A stretch of 64,000 bases of DNA from Pseudomonadota bacterium (GTDB taxonomy: Bacteria > Pseudomonadota > Alphaproteobacteria > Rhizobiales > Hyphomicrobiaceae): the NCBI GenBank assembly GCA_018242255.1, contig JAFECH010000369.1, positions 21,904 to 85,903 on the forward strand, written 5' to 3'. A program made the translations under genes and the position numbers. This document shows positions 1 to 9,916 of this stretch, piece by piece; position 1 is the stretch's first letter, and the number at the start of each line of letters is the position of its first letter. The notes beneath the pieces were generated by a model. It was not told the DNA's origin and made no database searches. It was given only the letters and a program-made list of their open reading frames with translations.

Positions 1-537
1 ATCGATCTTGCGATCAAGAAGGGCGTTCTCGGAGGTCTATCTTTTATCCGGCGTCTTCGCATCCACGACAAGCACACGCCGATCCTTGTGCTGACGATGC
101 ATGAAGATCCGATGATCGCGAGCCAATCACTGCGACTGGGAGCCAATGGCTACATTCTGAAAGACACTTCGTCCGTCGATATCTTGAAGGCATTGCAGGC
201 TGTGCGCCAAGGTAAGACGTTTCTGAGCCACGCGATTGCCTCGGCCATCGCGGTGATGGAAACAAAGGGCCGCACAAATCCGCTCAACGGCATGACGTTG
301 CGCGAATTGCAGACGTTGGAGCTGATAGCGCAAGGTAAGCAGTACGCGGCCATCGCGGAGGAACTGCACGTCAGCTACAAAACGATTGCGAACACGTGCT
401 CACAGATCAAAACAAAACTCGGTGTAAAGTCTCTTCCGGAGCTGATGCGCATCGCCATCGATCACTTGCCCGAGATGTCTGGGCAGAGAATTATCGATCG
501 GTCTACGCCGCCGATGCGGCTCGGGAAAGTGTGGTAG
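1..537 (+). CDS. NarL/FixJ-type response regulator, 5'-truncated by the window edge
   Basis: The reading frame is open from base 1, so the start and the phospho-acceptor Asp lie outside the window. The visible part holds the second half of a receiver domain: the hydrophobic strand PILVLTMHED, then LGANGYILKDTS with the conserved Lys and the Ser/Thr-side signature of NarL-type regulators. A LuxR-type helix-turn-helix follows at about fragment residues 98-150 (MTLRELQTLELIAQG, then HVSYKTIANTCSQIKTKLGV). Family knowledge: such proteins are phosphorylated by a cognate histidine kinase and bind DNA as dimers. The kinase is not in the window. The target genes cannot be deduced from the fragment. 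Confidence 0.9.
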   Translation: MDLAIKKGVLGGLSFIRRLRIHDKHTPILVLTMHEDPMIASQSLRLGANGYILKDTSSVDILKALQAVRQGKTFLSHAIASAIAVMETKGRTNPLNGMTLRELQTLELIAQGKQYAAIAEELHVSYKTIANTCSQIKTKLGVKSLPELMRIAIDHLPEMSGQRIIDRSTPPMRLGKVW

Positions 538-629
538 CGTGAATTGCCGTGACTTGGCACGCCTTCCTGGGCCATCCGTTCAACTTCAAAAATACAATAA
601 CGTCGGAAACGGCTCGGGTAGGATTTCTC

Positions 630-1274
630 ATGCGATTTCTTCTTATCGGATTGTTTGTTCTCGCTTCTGGTTCTGCTTTTGCCGATCAGTCGTGCAAGGA
701 TAAGGTCGACGCAGCGTTCGCGAAGCTGCGGGAGGCGAAAGCGTTCCGCCTTGAAACCACGATTAAGAATGCCGACGGTTCTCTGAAGATGAAGGCAGAC
801 TACGTTTTGCCGGATCGGATGCATCAAATCGTTGAGGTCTCCAATCAGCCGATGCCGATGGAAATGATCGTGATCGGCAAACGCGCGTGGTCTAATCAGC
901 AGGGCGTCTGGGCGGAGCTGCCTCAATCCTTCGCCGATACGGTTGCCAATCAAATCAAGGAGACGGTCGCGCAGCCGCCGAAAATCGGCACCGACTACAA
1001 GTGCGTGGGCGACAAGGATTTCGAAGGCAAGACCTACACTGTGTATCAGGGCACGCTCGCGATGCCACTCGCCCCCGATGCTAAGGACAAGGGACCGCGC
1101 GTCTCCGCAGTATCCGTGCCGAATCTGCAAAGCGTTTACATCGATAAGGCGACAGGCTTGCCCGCACGCAATATCGTAACGCCGGTGACTGATCCAAGTA
1201 AGCGGCTGTTCGACGGCACATTCACGGTCGTTCCCAATCTTACGATCGAACCTCCAGCAGTGACGGCTAACTAA
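630..1274 (+). CDS. secreted LolA/LppX-like protein of unknown role
   Basis: A 214-residue protein starting with a clear signal peptide (MRFLLIGLFVLASGSAFA before DQSC). The frame is open back to 549, but the ATG at 630 is preferred because it begins the signal peptide and has an AGGA about ten bases upstream. After cleavage, the pattern of alternating strands (AFRLETTIKNADGSLKMKAD, then IVIGKRAWSNQQGVWAELP) resembles periplasmic LolA/LppX-fold proteins that bind lipids or lipoproteins. This is a resemblance in length and pattern, not a firm family assignment. It sits alone between the response regulator and another small secreted protein on the same strand. Confidence 0.7.
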   Translation: MRFLLIGLFVLASGSAFADQSCKDKVDAAFAKLREAKAFRLETTIKNADGSLKMKADYVLPDRMHQIVEVSNQPMPMEMIVIGKRAWSNQQGVWAELPQSFADTVANQIKETVAQPPKIGTDYKCVGDKDFEGKTYTVYQGTLAMPLAPDAKDKGPRVSAVSVPNLQSVYIDKATGLPARNIVTPVTDPSKRLFDGTFTVVPNLTIEPPAVTAN

Positions 1275-1387
1275 GCTGCTATCCGGTTTAAGGCATGCGG
1301 CCTCAGTACGAGGCGATGGCAACGCTAAAGCCGCGTTCGCCGACGCATGTCTTGACTGACTCTGCCAGCAAATAGAAAGCGAATACT

Positions 1388-1810
1388 ATGCGAGCGTTGC
1401 ATGCACGGATGGTTGTCTTTTTCCTATGCGTGTCGGTGGCCGCAACCGCTGATGCGTCATCGCTCCTGCCCGTGCGAAAAGCGGGACACTGGCAGCTGAC
1501 GACGGTCGCGGCGACGTTCGGCATGAAGACATTAGACGCGTGCATTTCTGCTTCCGATCCCATCGTGACGGGAATTGGCGATAAGAATTGCACGGCGTCA
1601 GACGTGAGAATCATGGGCGATGAGCGCTATGTTGATGTTATTTGTCGAACGGACTTGGGCAGAGAAACGATAAGCACCGTTCTTACAGGCGATTACAAAA
1701 CCTGGTATCGCGCGATGTCAAAAATAACATTCGATCCACCCCAAAATGGCGTCGCGCATTTAGGCGTGACAGTCGACGGAAAATATATGGGATCCAAATG
1801 TTCATTCTAA
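1388..1810 (+). CDS. secreted DUF3617-like protein
   Basis: A 140-residue protein with a signal peptide (MVVFFLCVSVAATADA region) followed by a short mature domain. The order of features fits the DUF3617 family of small periplasmic proteins: AGHWQLTT near the start, a cysteine in the DACIS segment, later KNCTASD and DVICRTD, a TGDYKTWYRAM stretch and a final MGSKC. The cysteines probably form disulfides. The function of the family is unknown. No strong Shine-Dalgarno sequence is visible. The gene follows the LolA-like gene on the same strand after 113 bases. Confidence 0.65.
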   Translation: MRALHARMVVFFLCVSVAATADASSLLPVRKAGHWQLTTVAATFGMKTLDACISASDPIVTGIGDKNCTASDVRIMGDERYVDVICRTDLGRETISTVLTGDYKTWYRAMSKITFDPPQNGVAHLGVTVDGKYMGSKCSF

Positions 1811-2275
1811 AGCCAGTGCGCGAATACAATTGACGCATTCGCAGTGAATACTCCTGCATTTCCTCATGCAAGGTCGCATTTCCGCCTCGAAAATTGAGTC
1901 AGGAACAGGACGCCAGACATAAAAGAAGTGCGGTATTTGGGCTGGAAGGGCACGTAAACGGCAAAGGAAAGTCGCGCGTAAGACGCAGCCGGGCTTCTAA
2001 CTGGGCGAAATAAAATAAGCGCCAGGAAGAAGATTGTGACTTTTCGAATTATGATGGGAAAAGCTGCTTCGAGAGAAATCAAAACGTTTCTGATAATTAA
2101 ATATCGCCCGAGAGGCCTGACTGAACCACGTATTGGTCTTTAGTTTCAGTCCGATATTTTGGGTGTTAGTCCGAAATTAATATATCCCCCCGATATAATA
2201 CGGCACACGAAATAACGTGCGGGAAATAATTGACCGGGGGCGGAGTTCCGCAAACTGCGTAACTACCGTGACGAA
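1811..2275. other. AT-rich intergenic region upstream of the che operon
   Basis: No gene-like open frame on either strand. It is clearly richer in A and T than its flanks. A TATAAT hexamer lies at 2194-2199 without a good -35 partner. A short inverted repeat CACG-AAATAA-CGTG lies at 2206-2219. It probably carries the promoter for the chemosensory operon that starts at 2276. Confidence 0.6.
2194..2219 (+). promoter_or_regulatory. possible promoter and operator of the che operon
   Basis: TATAAT at 2194-2199 lies 77 bases before the STAS start codon. It is directly followed by the inverted repeat CACG-N6-CGTG (2206-2219), which overlaps where transcription would start. No consensus -35 box is found at 16-18 bases, so an activator or an alternative sigma factor may be needed. 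This is a weak assignment by eye. Confidence 0.3.
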
Positions 2276-2593
2276 ATGAGCGAGAATCGCAAGCCAACGC
2301 TGGATCTTTCTGGTCTGTTAACGATACGGACTATCAGCAACGCGAAAGACGCAATTATAAAGTCTATTGATGAAAGCGAAGCGCTCGACCTAGTCATATC
2401 AGACGAGTCGGACGTGGATATCACCGGTATCCAATTGATCATCGCAGCGCAGCTCTATGCGCAGGGCGCGTCCAAACGCTTGTCACTCGCTGCTCCGATA
2501 TCCGGACGCGCTTTGAACCTCATGGATCGCGCGGGGCTATTTGCCGAAATGTCGGTAGAAAATCGCCAATTCTGGTTGCACGAGGGGGTCTGA
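2276..2593 (+). CDS. STAS-domain protein heading the chemosensory operon
   Basis: A 105-residue single-domain STAS protein (sulfate transporter and anti-sigma factor antagonist fold). It shows an early beta strand (PTLDLSGLLTIRTI), the central loop DVDITGIQLIIAAQLYAQ where the switch Ser/Thr normally sits (here Thr), and the helix-strand end with LMDRAGLFAEM. In other chemosensory operons such small STAS proteins act as phosphorylatable switches or adaptors. That role here is inferred from position as first gene. It is followed one base later by cheY. The Shine-Dalgarno sequence is poor, so the exact start is slightly uncertain. Confidence 0.8.
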   Translation: MSENRKPTLDLSGLLTIRTISNAKDAIIKSIDESEALDLVISDESDVDITGIQLIIAAQLYAQGASKRLSLAAPISGRALNLMDRAGLFAEMSVENRQFWLHEGV

Positions 2594-2594
2594 A

Positions 2595-2963
2595 ATGTCG
2601 GCGTCAATTCTCACGGTGGACGATTCATCAAGTATACGAGTCGCGATCAAGGTGGCGCTGACAGGTGCCGGTTATCAAGTCAGCGAAGCAGTCGACGGGG
2701 CTGATGGCATTAAGAAAGCCAACGCTGGCAAGTTCGACCTTATCATCACAGACTTGAACATGCCCGTGATGGACGGGCTGACGATGATCGAAGAATTGCG
2801 GAAAATACCCGCGCACTGCGGTGTTCCGATCATCTTTCTAACGACGGAATCCGATGCCGCACTCAAGCAGCGGGCCAAGTCCGCGGGCGCAACGGGCTGG
2901 CTGACGAAGCCCTTTCAGGCCGACAACCTTCTGAAGATCGTCAAGAAGGTCCTCGGGCAATGA
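2595..2963 (+). CDS. cheY: CheY-type single-domain response regulator
   Basis: A 122-residue receiver domain without an output domain. The acidic pair is D9-D10, the phospho-acceptor is D53 in IITDLNMPVMDG, the switch Thr is in IIFLTTES, and the conserved Lys is in WLTKPF. Phosphorylation would come from CheA, encoded immediately downstream with a 4-base overlap. No flagellar motor gene is in the window, so the output may not be a flagellum. A second, very similar stand-alone receiver is encoded at 12986-13348. Confidence 0.93.
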   Translation: MSASILTVDDSSSIRVAIKVALTGAGYQVSEAVDGADGIKKANAGKFDLIITDLNMPVMDGLTMIEELRKIPAHCGVPIIFLTTESDAALKQRAKSAGATGWLTKPFQADNLLKIVKKVLGQ

Positions 2964-4936
2964 CATCGAACACGGATGCTGTTGCCACGTTTCGCGCCGA
3001 GGCCGACGAGCTTCTGGAACGAATTGAGCTTGGATTGCTCGATTTATCACGCAAGCCTGGTGATCGCGCGCTCGTCGATGACGTTTTTCGTAGCCTTCAT
3101 ACTCTAAAGGGCTCCGGCGCCATGTTCGGGTTCGATGCACTTGCATCGTTCACGCACCATTGCGAGTCGGCATTCGACCGAGTCCGCAAGGGAGAAGTTA
3201 CGGCCACTGAAAACCTCGTCTCGGTTGTTCTGGCTGCTCAGGATCACATGCGGTCGTTACTCGAGGGAGCCGAAACGATCAACGAGGCGACTGGCCAGGA
3301 ATTGTTGATGCGCCTTGAGCAGGAAGTGAAGATGGCGGGAGACGCGCCGCCGCCGGAAGAGCCGAGAAAAACGTCGTGGGAAATTAGTTTCGCACTGCCG
3401 CCGAATGCGCTCGTCAACGGCTGCAATCCGATGGCGCTTCTCACTGAAATGCGCGATCTTGGAGAGTGCAGCGTCGCCGCTGATATCTCGGAGATCCCGG
3501 CTCTTGACGCGCTTGTAGCGAACGAGTGCTACGTCACCTGGAACGTCAAGCTCCTCACCGCTAAATCGCGGACGGACATCGAAGACGTCTTCATGTTCAT
3601 TATCGATGATATGAAGCTCGATATTCGTCAGGTCGAAACCGACAAAGCTAGCGAGCCGGCTCAGCCAAAAATTTCAGGCGATGCCGCGCCGTCGTCGGAT
3701 GTGTCGCAGACGGACAAACAGCGACCCGCATCGGCCCCGGATGCGCGCCAGGCGGCCAAAAGTTCAGAAAGCGTCCGCGTTCCTGCTGAACGCCTCGATG
3801 AACTCATGGATCGTGTCGGCGAACTCGTCATCGCTCAATCGCGCCTGAGCCAGATAGCGGCCGCCAGTCCGGATCTCAATCTGCGCGCTGTCGCCGAAGA
3901 TATTGAGCGGCTCTCCAACGAGTTGCGCGATACGATGATGGTGCTTCGCATGGTCCCGGTGGGAACCCTGTTCGGGCGCTTCCGTCGCCTCGTCCACGAC
4001 CTCGCACGCGAGACTGGCAAGACGATCGATTTGACGACCGAGGGTGAAGGAACTGAAGTCGATAAGACCGTCATCGAACGGCTGGCGGACCCGCTCGTGC
4101 ATCTCGTCAGAAACTCCGTCGATCATGGCCTTGAAACGCCGGAAAGACGTAAAGCGGCGGGGAAACCGGAAGCCGGTAAAATCAATCTCGCGGCGCGTCA
4201 TGCGGGTGGCGAAGTCGTCATTTCAATCACGGACGACGGCGCCGGCATTGACCGGGCGCGTGTTCGGGCCAAAGCCGAGGCACAGGGTTTGATTATACCG
4301 GGCGCCAATATCGGTGACCAAGATCTATTGCAAATGATATTCCAACCAGGCTTCTCGACCGCTCAAGCCGTGACGAATCTCTCCGGTCGTGGTGTTGGCA
4401 TGGACGTGGTGAAGCGGACCGTGGAGGCTCTACGCGGGTCGATCGATCTCAGCAGTGAGCCTGGCGCGGGCTCGCGAGTCTCGCTGCGCATTCCTTTGAC
4501 GCTTGCGATCATCGACGGGCTATTGGTCCGTGTTGGCACAGGGCGCTACGTCATCCCGCTATCTGCCGTCGAGGAATGCCTCGAATTGCCGGTCGAGCAG
4601 GACCTTCGCTCGCGCGGCAGAAGCTTCATCTCGCTACGTGACACGCTCGTCCCCTTCATCAGACTTCGCGAGATTTTCCAGACCGCGACCCAGCCGGATC
4701 AATTCCAGAAAATTGTGGTCGTCTCGACCGGAGCGGAGCGCGTCGGTTTGGTCGTCGATCAGATCATTGGTGACCATCAGACCGTGATCAAGGCCATGTC
4801 GAAGCTGCACGAAGATGTCGCGATGTTTTCCGGCGCGACAATTCTGGGCGACGGCTCCGTCGCGCTCATTCTCGATATCGCGCATCTGGTCGCGACGGGG
4901 CAAATGAACGAAGCTCTGCTGCGGAAGGCCGGATGA
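2960..4936 (+). CDS. cheA: chemotaxis histidine kinase CheA
   Basis: A 658-residue CheA. Domains in order: an Hpt domain with phospho-His H47 in SLHTLKGSGAMFGF; a second domain at about 125-220 (WEISFALPPNALVNG to MKLDIRQVE) found in many alphaproteobacterial CheAs in place of a standard P2; a flexible linker rich in Ala, Pro and Ser; the dimerisation helices starting VRVPAERLDELMDRVGELV; an ATPase domain with the N box LVRNSVDHGLE, DDGAGID and GRGVGMDVV; and a C-terminal CheW-like domain from about residue 510. It would take signals from the receptor through CheW and phosphorylate CheY and CheB. Its start overlaps the end of cheY and its end overlaps cheW, which indicates translational coupling. 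Confidence 0.97.
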   Translation: MTSNTDAVATFRAEADELLERIELGLLDLSRKPGDRALVDDVFRSLHTLKGSGAMFGFDALASFTHHCESAFDRVRKGEVTATENLVSVVLAAQDHMRSLLEGAETINEATGQELLMRLEQEVKMAGDAPPPEEPRKTSWEISFALPPNALVNGCNPMALLTEMRDLGECSVAADISEIPALDALVANECYVTWNVKLLTAKSRTDIEDVFMFIIDDMKLDIRQVETDKASEPAQPKISGDAAPSSDVSQTDKQRPASAPDARQAAKSSESVRVPAERLDELMDRVGELVIAQSRLSQIAAASPDLNLRAVAEDIERLSNELRDTMMVLRMVPVGTLFGRFRRLVHDLARETGKTIDLTTEGEGTEVDKTVIERLADPLVHLVRNSVDHGLETPERRKAAGKPEAGKINLAARHAGGEVVISITDDGAGIDRARVRAKAEAQGLIIPGANIGDQDLLQMIFQPGFSTAQAVTNLSGRGVGMDVVKRTVEALRGSIDLSSEPGAGSRVSLRIPLTLAIIDGLLVRVGTGRYVIPLSAVEECLELPVEQDLRSRGRSFISLRDTLVPFIRLREIFQTATQPDQFQKIVVVSTGAERVGLVVDQIIGDHQTVIKAMSKLHEDVAMFSGATILGDGSVALILDIAHLVATGQMNEALLRKAG

Positions 4937-5448
4937 GCACTGACGAGCGAAATGACAAGGCGACAGGCCCAATGACACAAACAATCGAAGTTCTGACGTT
5001 CGATCTTCAAGACGAGACGTTTGCATTGGAAGCGGGCATCGTCAGAGAGATATTGGACATGCCGATCGTAACGATCGTACCGACGGCTTCAAAGCTGGTC
5101 GGCGGCGTCATAAATTTTCGCGGCAAAGTCATCCCGCTTGCGAATCTTCATATCGCATTTGGGATGGAGGCGGGACCGCCGACGATCGACACGCGAACAG
5201 TCGTCATCGAACTCGCTATCGCTGGCGTCGCGAGCTTCATCGGACTTCGCACCGATCGCGTGAACGAGGTTACGACACTCGATCTGAGCCGAAGTGAGCC
5301 CCCGCCGAGCGTCGGCATGCGGTGGCGATCCGAATACGTTAAATGCGTGGTGAAGCAGGAGCGCGAGTTCATTGTGCTCCCCGATCTTCAGAATATTTTC
5401 TCCAGCCACTCGGAAACGGCAGGAGGACATCTCAAAGCGGTCGCTTGA
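4933..5448 (+). CDS. cheW: CheW coupling protein (first copy)
   Basis: A 171-residue CheW domain with QTIEVLTFDLQDETFALEAG at the start of the fold, then IVREILDMPIVTIVPTA and the typical GGVINFRGKVIPLANL segment. It links CheA to the receptor array. The ATG lies inside the end of cheA (ATGA overlap). An inner ATG at 4972, just before the CheW fold, is an alternative start. A second cheW follows the receptor gene, so the operon carries two coupling proteins on either side of one receptor. Confidence 0.95.
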   Translation: MSTDERNDKATGPMTQTIEVLTFDLQDETFALEAGIVREILDMPIVTIVPTASKLVGGVINFRGKVIPLANLHIAFGMEAGPPTIDTRTVVIELAIAGVASFIGLRTDRVNEVTTLDLSRSEPPPSVGMRWRSEYVKCVVKQEREFIVLPDLQNIFSSHSETAGGHLKAVA

Positions 5449-5506
5449 GCCGTTTTAGAACGCCCCGCGCATGAAGGCGCTGGCAAGACTCATGAAGAGT
5501 TCCGTT

Positions 5507-5529
5507 CGATAGCAGCGGCGAAGCTATCG
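5507..5529 (+). promoter_or_regulatory. hairpin 1 in the cheW-mcp intergenic region
   Basis: A perfect 7-base-pair inverted repeat, CGATAGC and GCTATCG, separated by nine bases. It lies 59 bases after the cheW stop. There is no T run after it, so it is not a typical intrinsic terminator. An RNA-stability or processing element is possible. Confidence 0.5.
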
Positions 5530-5550
5530 CAATCCGTTCATGAAGTTCTC

Positions 5551-5568
5551 GAGGACCTGTAGGTCCTC
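5551..5568 (+). promoter_or_regulatory. hairpin 2 just before the mcp ribosome binding site
   Basis: GAGGACCTGTAGGTCCTC forms seven to eight perfect base pairs with a 2-4 base loop. It ends about seven bases before the AAGGGG ribosome-binding sequence of the receptor gene. It could set receptor levels against CheA and CheW by protecting the 3' part of the message or affecting ribosome access. The structure is seen directly; the role is inference. Confidence 0.55.
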
Positions 5569-5587
5569 CAAGCCAAGGGGCAGTTCG

Positions 5588-7441
5588 ATGCGATTTACGA
5601 TAAAGACCAAGCTGGCATCTACGTTCGCGGTATTGACCATCCTTTCATGTGTTATGGCTGGATTGTCGATTTACAATCTAAGCTCTCTCAACTCTGCCAT
5701 TACAGACCTGATTGCGGGCCCCGTCCGGGAGACGCAACTTATCGGCGACCTCCAGAACGCCTTCAACGCCATAGCCCGCAGCGAAAAAAACGCCGCGATG
5801 GCCACTGATCCAGCGTTGATCGCGGAGTTTAAGAAAAAAGCAGAGGATGCCGAAAGCAGCGTCGGTTCGCTTCTACCTAAACTATCGTCGGTCGTAAGCG
5901 ACGATGCAAAGGTCTATCTAGCGGACTTGGAGCGAACTTATAACGAATATGCTGTTATGAGCCACGAAATTCTTCGTCTTTCGACGTTGAACACGACTGA
6001 ATCCAATGCACAGGCCGGCGCTCTGTCGATGGGCGATGCGCGAAAGAAGCTTTCTGAACTAACCACTTTGTCGGGACAGGTTCGAGAAGCCGCCGATCGC
6101 AACATGAAAGCGACCGACGAACAAACCAATGCGCTGTACACAACTTCGCGGGCCGTTCTGATCGGCGCAGCCCTTCTTTTAATTGTCGTTTCGGTCGCGG
6201 CAGCCGTCGTGATTTCGCTCAACATTTCTCGTGGCCTGGCCAACGGCGTGTCGTTGGCCGAAGCAGTTGCCATCGGCGATCTCGATCAGCAGATCGCGAC
6301 GAAAAGCAACGACGAGATCAAAGACCTCATCGACGCGATGATGCGCATGACCGCAAACCTCCGCGAAACCGCCAATATCGCGAATCGGATTGCCGGCGGT
6401 GACCTCACGGTTCAACCTAAGCCGTTGTCGGACAAGGACACGCTCGGCCATGCCCTTGAAACGATGGTTGAGCGTCTACGCGGTGTCGTCTCGGACGCGA
6501 TCGTCGCATCAAGAAATGTTTCTGCTGGTAGCCAGCAACTCTCGTCGGCCTCCGAGCAGGTATCTCAGGGCGCCACTGAGCAGGCCTCGGCCGCCGAAGA
6601 GGCATCGGCGTCGATGGAAGAAATGGCGGCGAACATCAAGCAGAATGCTGACAACGCCGCCCAGACCGAGAAGATCGCACGGCAATCGTCGAAAGACGCT
6701 GAAGCAAGCGGCGATGCCGTGAACCGTGCCGTGAACGCAATGCGCACTATCGCTGAAAAGATCAGTATTGTTCAGGAAATTGCGCGCCAGACTGATCTTT
6801 TGGCTCTCAACGCTGCGGTCGAAGCTGCCCGCGCTGGTGAGCACGGAAAGGGTTTCGCTGTCGTCGCATCGGAAGTGCGTAAGCTCGCGGAACGCAGCCA
6901 GACGGCTGCCGCCGAGATCGGCGCCGTGTCTGGCGATACCGTAAAAGCTGCGCAGGAAGCTGGCGATATGCTGACGCGCTTGGTACCGGATATCCGCAAG
7001 ACAGCGGAACTCGTTTCCGAAATCAGCGCCGCGTGCCGCGAGCAGGATATCGGCGCTTCGCAAATCAACGAGGCGATCCAGCAGCTCGATAAGGTTACGC
7101 AGCAAAACGCCGGTGCATCGGAAGAGATGTCTGCAACGTCTGAGGAATTGGCGGCACAGGCTGAAGAACTGCAGCAGAGCATCTCGTTCTTCCGGACGGA
7201 CGACGCGAACCGCTCTTCCGACCCTGCAAGCGTCCGATCGGCGTCCGTTAAGCGGAGCGTATCTGCCAAGCCGTCGACCGCTCAGAAAACGCTCGGCAAG
7301 TCTTCCGCCGACAGGAAAGCTTCCTCGTCTGCGCCGCGCAATACGGTTGCCGACCTTCAGTCGCGTGTGAAGGGTTTTGCACTGGACTTGAGCATGGGCG
7401 GCCCTGACGCCGACGATGCAAACTTCCGGGAGTCGGCGTGA
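5588..7441 (+). CDS. transmembrane methyl-accepting chemotaxis protein
   Basis: A 617-residue receptor. The frame is open to 5540, but the ATG at 5588 has AAGGGG upstream and gives the usual receptor start [16 protein letters not shown]. Membrane segment 1 is at about residues 6-30, a four-helix-type periplasmic domain lies at 31-188, membrane segment 2 at about 189-212, and HAMP-like helices follow ([14 protein letters not shown], then [17 protein letters not shown]). The cytoplasmic hairpin is well conserved: [20 protein letters not shown], then [18 protein letters not shown]. Glutamine and glutamate pairs in flanking helices are likely methylation sites for CheR and CheB. The C-terminal tail is Ser/Ala/Lys-rich. 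The ligand is unknown. The stop overlaps the next gene. Confidence 0.94.
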   Translation: MRFTIKTKLASTFAVLTILSCVMAGLSIYNLSSLNSAITDLIAGPVRETQLIGDLQNAFNAIARSEKNAAMATDPALIAEFKKKAEDAESSVGSLLPKLSSVVSDDAKVYLADLERTYNEYAVMSHEILRLSTLNTTESNAQAGALSMGDARKKLSELTTLSGQVREAADRNMKATDEQTNALYTTSRAVLIGAALLLIVVSVAAAVVISLNISRGLANGVSLAEAVAIGDLDQQIATKSNDEIKDLIDAMMRMTANLRETANIANRIAGGDLTVQPKPLSDKDTLGHALETMVERLRGVVSDAIVASRNVSAGSQQLSSASEQVSQGATEQASAAEEASASMEEMAANIKQNADNAAQTEKIARQSSKDAEASGDAVNRAVNAMRTIAEKISIVQEIARQTDLLALNAAVEAARAGEHGKGFAVVASEVRKLAERSQTAAAEIGAVSGDTVKAAQEAGDMLTRLVPDIRKTAELVSEISAACREQDIGASQINEAIQQLDKVTQQNAGASEEMSATSEELAAQAEELQQSISFFRTDDANRSSDPASVRSASVKRSVSAKPSTAQKTLGKSSADRKASSSAPRNTVADLQSRVKGFALDLSMGGPDADDANFRESA

Positions 7442-7926
7442 TGATAAGCGCTGGGTCCGAAGCTCAATACGTGACGTTCAGCTTGGCCGACGAAGTTTTT
7501 GCGGTCCCCGTTACGCAAGTTCGCGAGATCCTGGACTACCGAAAGGCATTCAGGATACCGCACGGTCCGGACTATCTCCTTGGCCTCACTGATGTTCGGG
7601 GCCAAGGCGTGCCGACCATAGACCTTCGTCTCCGTCTCGGGCTTGAGCCGACGGAGCCGACGCCGCACACACGCATTCTCGTTTTGGATGTGGCGCTTGC
7701 AGGTCGAGTTCTGTGCCTGGGTCTCGTTGCGGATAGGGTGTTTGAAGTCACGCCCTTCCTCTCCAACCAGATCGAAGCTGCCCCGGACATCGGTGTTAGC
7801 TGGCGCTCGGACTATATCGCCGGCGTGGTCCAGCGCCCCGAGGGCTTTGTCGTACTGATTGATCTGCCCAAACTGTTCTCGTCTTCCGATTCGGCAATGC
7901 TTTCGCAGACGGCGGCTGCCGCCTAA
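7438..7926 (+). CDS. cheW: CheW coupling protein (second copy)
   Basis: A 162-residue CheW domain: [19 protein letters not shown], then [19 protein letters not shown] and [16 protein letters not shown]. It starts with GTG at 7438 overlapping the receptor stop, or with the ATG at 7441 directly after. It differs considerably from the first CheW, so the two may serve different receptors or form different rings in the array. Genes for CheR and CheB follow. Confidence 0.94.
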   Translation: MMISAGSEAQYVTFSLADEVFAVPVTQVREILDYRKAFRIPHGPDYLLGLTDVRGQGVPTIDLRLRLGLEPTEPTPHTRILVLDVALAGRVLCLGLVADRVFEVTPFLSNQIEAAPDIGVSWRSDYIAGVVQRPEGFVVLIDLPKLFSSSDSAMLSQTAAAA

Positions 7927-7946
7927 CGACGGCTCTGGAGCTTAGT

Positions 7947-8816
7947 ATGACTTCTCAAAGTCTCGCCATTGACCGGGGGGAAGACTCGAAGCTGCGCGGC
8001 GATAAATTGAGCAAGCGCAACTTCGATCGCCTAGCCCGTTTCATCAACGGATACAGCGGCATCCGAATGCCGCCGACCAAGGCGACGATGCTTGAAGGAC
8101 GGCTCCGACGTCGCTTGCGCATAACCGGACACGCATCGCTCGATAGCTATTGTCAGTACCTTTTTGATGAAAATGGTATCGAGTCCGAAGCGATTCATCT
8201 GATTGATGTTGCGACGACGAATAAAACGGATTTCTTCCGAGAGCCAAATCACTTCAGTTACCTGGTCGAAAATGTCCTGCCAGCCATGACGCAGAGAGAC
8301 AAAGGCGAAGTTCGCGTTTGGAGCGCGGCATGCTCGACAGGCGCCGAGCCCTACACGTTAGCGATGATCCTCCAGGAATTCAGAGAGAACCATCGGCTTG
8401 GATATTCGATCCTCGCGACGGATCTAAGCACAGAGGTGCTCGCGACCGCGGTGCGCGGAGTCTATCCTGAAGAGATGATAGATCCGGTGCCACCGAATAT
8501 GGCACGAAAATATGTGCTGCGCTCGGTTCGCGGTGACCATCAAGTCAGGATCCATCATGCCCTTAGATCGAGGATTGGTTTCGCGCGTTTAAACCTTATG
8601 GACGATAAGTATGCGATCGGCGCGCCCGTCGACGTAATCTTTTGTCGAAACGTGCTCATCTATTTCGAGAGAAAAGTGCAGGAAGCCGTGCTGTCTCGGC
8701 TTTGTGATTGCCTCGCGCCGAACGGCTATTTATTCATTGGTCATTCCGAATCCATCGGCGGATTTTCGCTTCCAGTGAAACAGGTCGCAAACACCGTTTT
8801 TCAGAAGACCCGATAG
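7947..8816 (+). CDS. cheR: chemoreceptor methyltransferase CheR
   Basis: A 289-residue CheR. The N-terminal helical domain contains SKRNFDRLARFINGYSGIRM and the catalytic domain carries the S-adenosylmethionine signature VWSAACSTGAEPYTLAMIL and later VIFCRNVLIYFERK. The TNKTDFFREPNHF segment is the usual CheR loop. It methylates receptor glutamates and sets adaptation with CheB. Its stop codon is directly followed by the cheB start. Confidence 0.96.
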   Translation: MTSQSLAIDRGEDSKLRGDKLSKRNFDRLARFINGYSGIRMPPTKATMLEGRLRRRLRITGHASLDSYCQYLFDENGIESEAIHLIDVATTNKTDFFREPNHFSYLVENVLPAMTQRDKGEVRVWSAACSTGAEPYTLAMILQEFRENHRLGYSILATDLSTEVLATAVRGVYPEEMIDPVPPNMARKYVLRSVRGDHQVRIHHALRSRIGFARLNLMDDKYAIGAPVDVIFCRNVLIYFERKVQEAVLSRLCDCLAPNGYLFIGHSESIGGFSLPVKQVANTVFQKTR

Positions 8817-9911
<1,095 letters not shown>

Positions 9912-9916
9912 TGCGG

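Noticed and set aside
2106-2276. Sigma-54 promoter upstream of the che operon
   Set aside because: No GG-N10-GC pair with TGGCAC/TTGC character was found at the right spacing.
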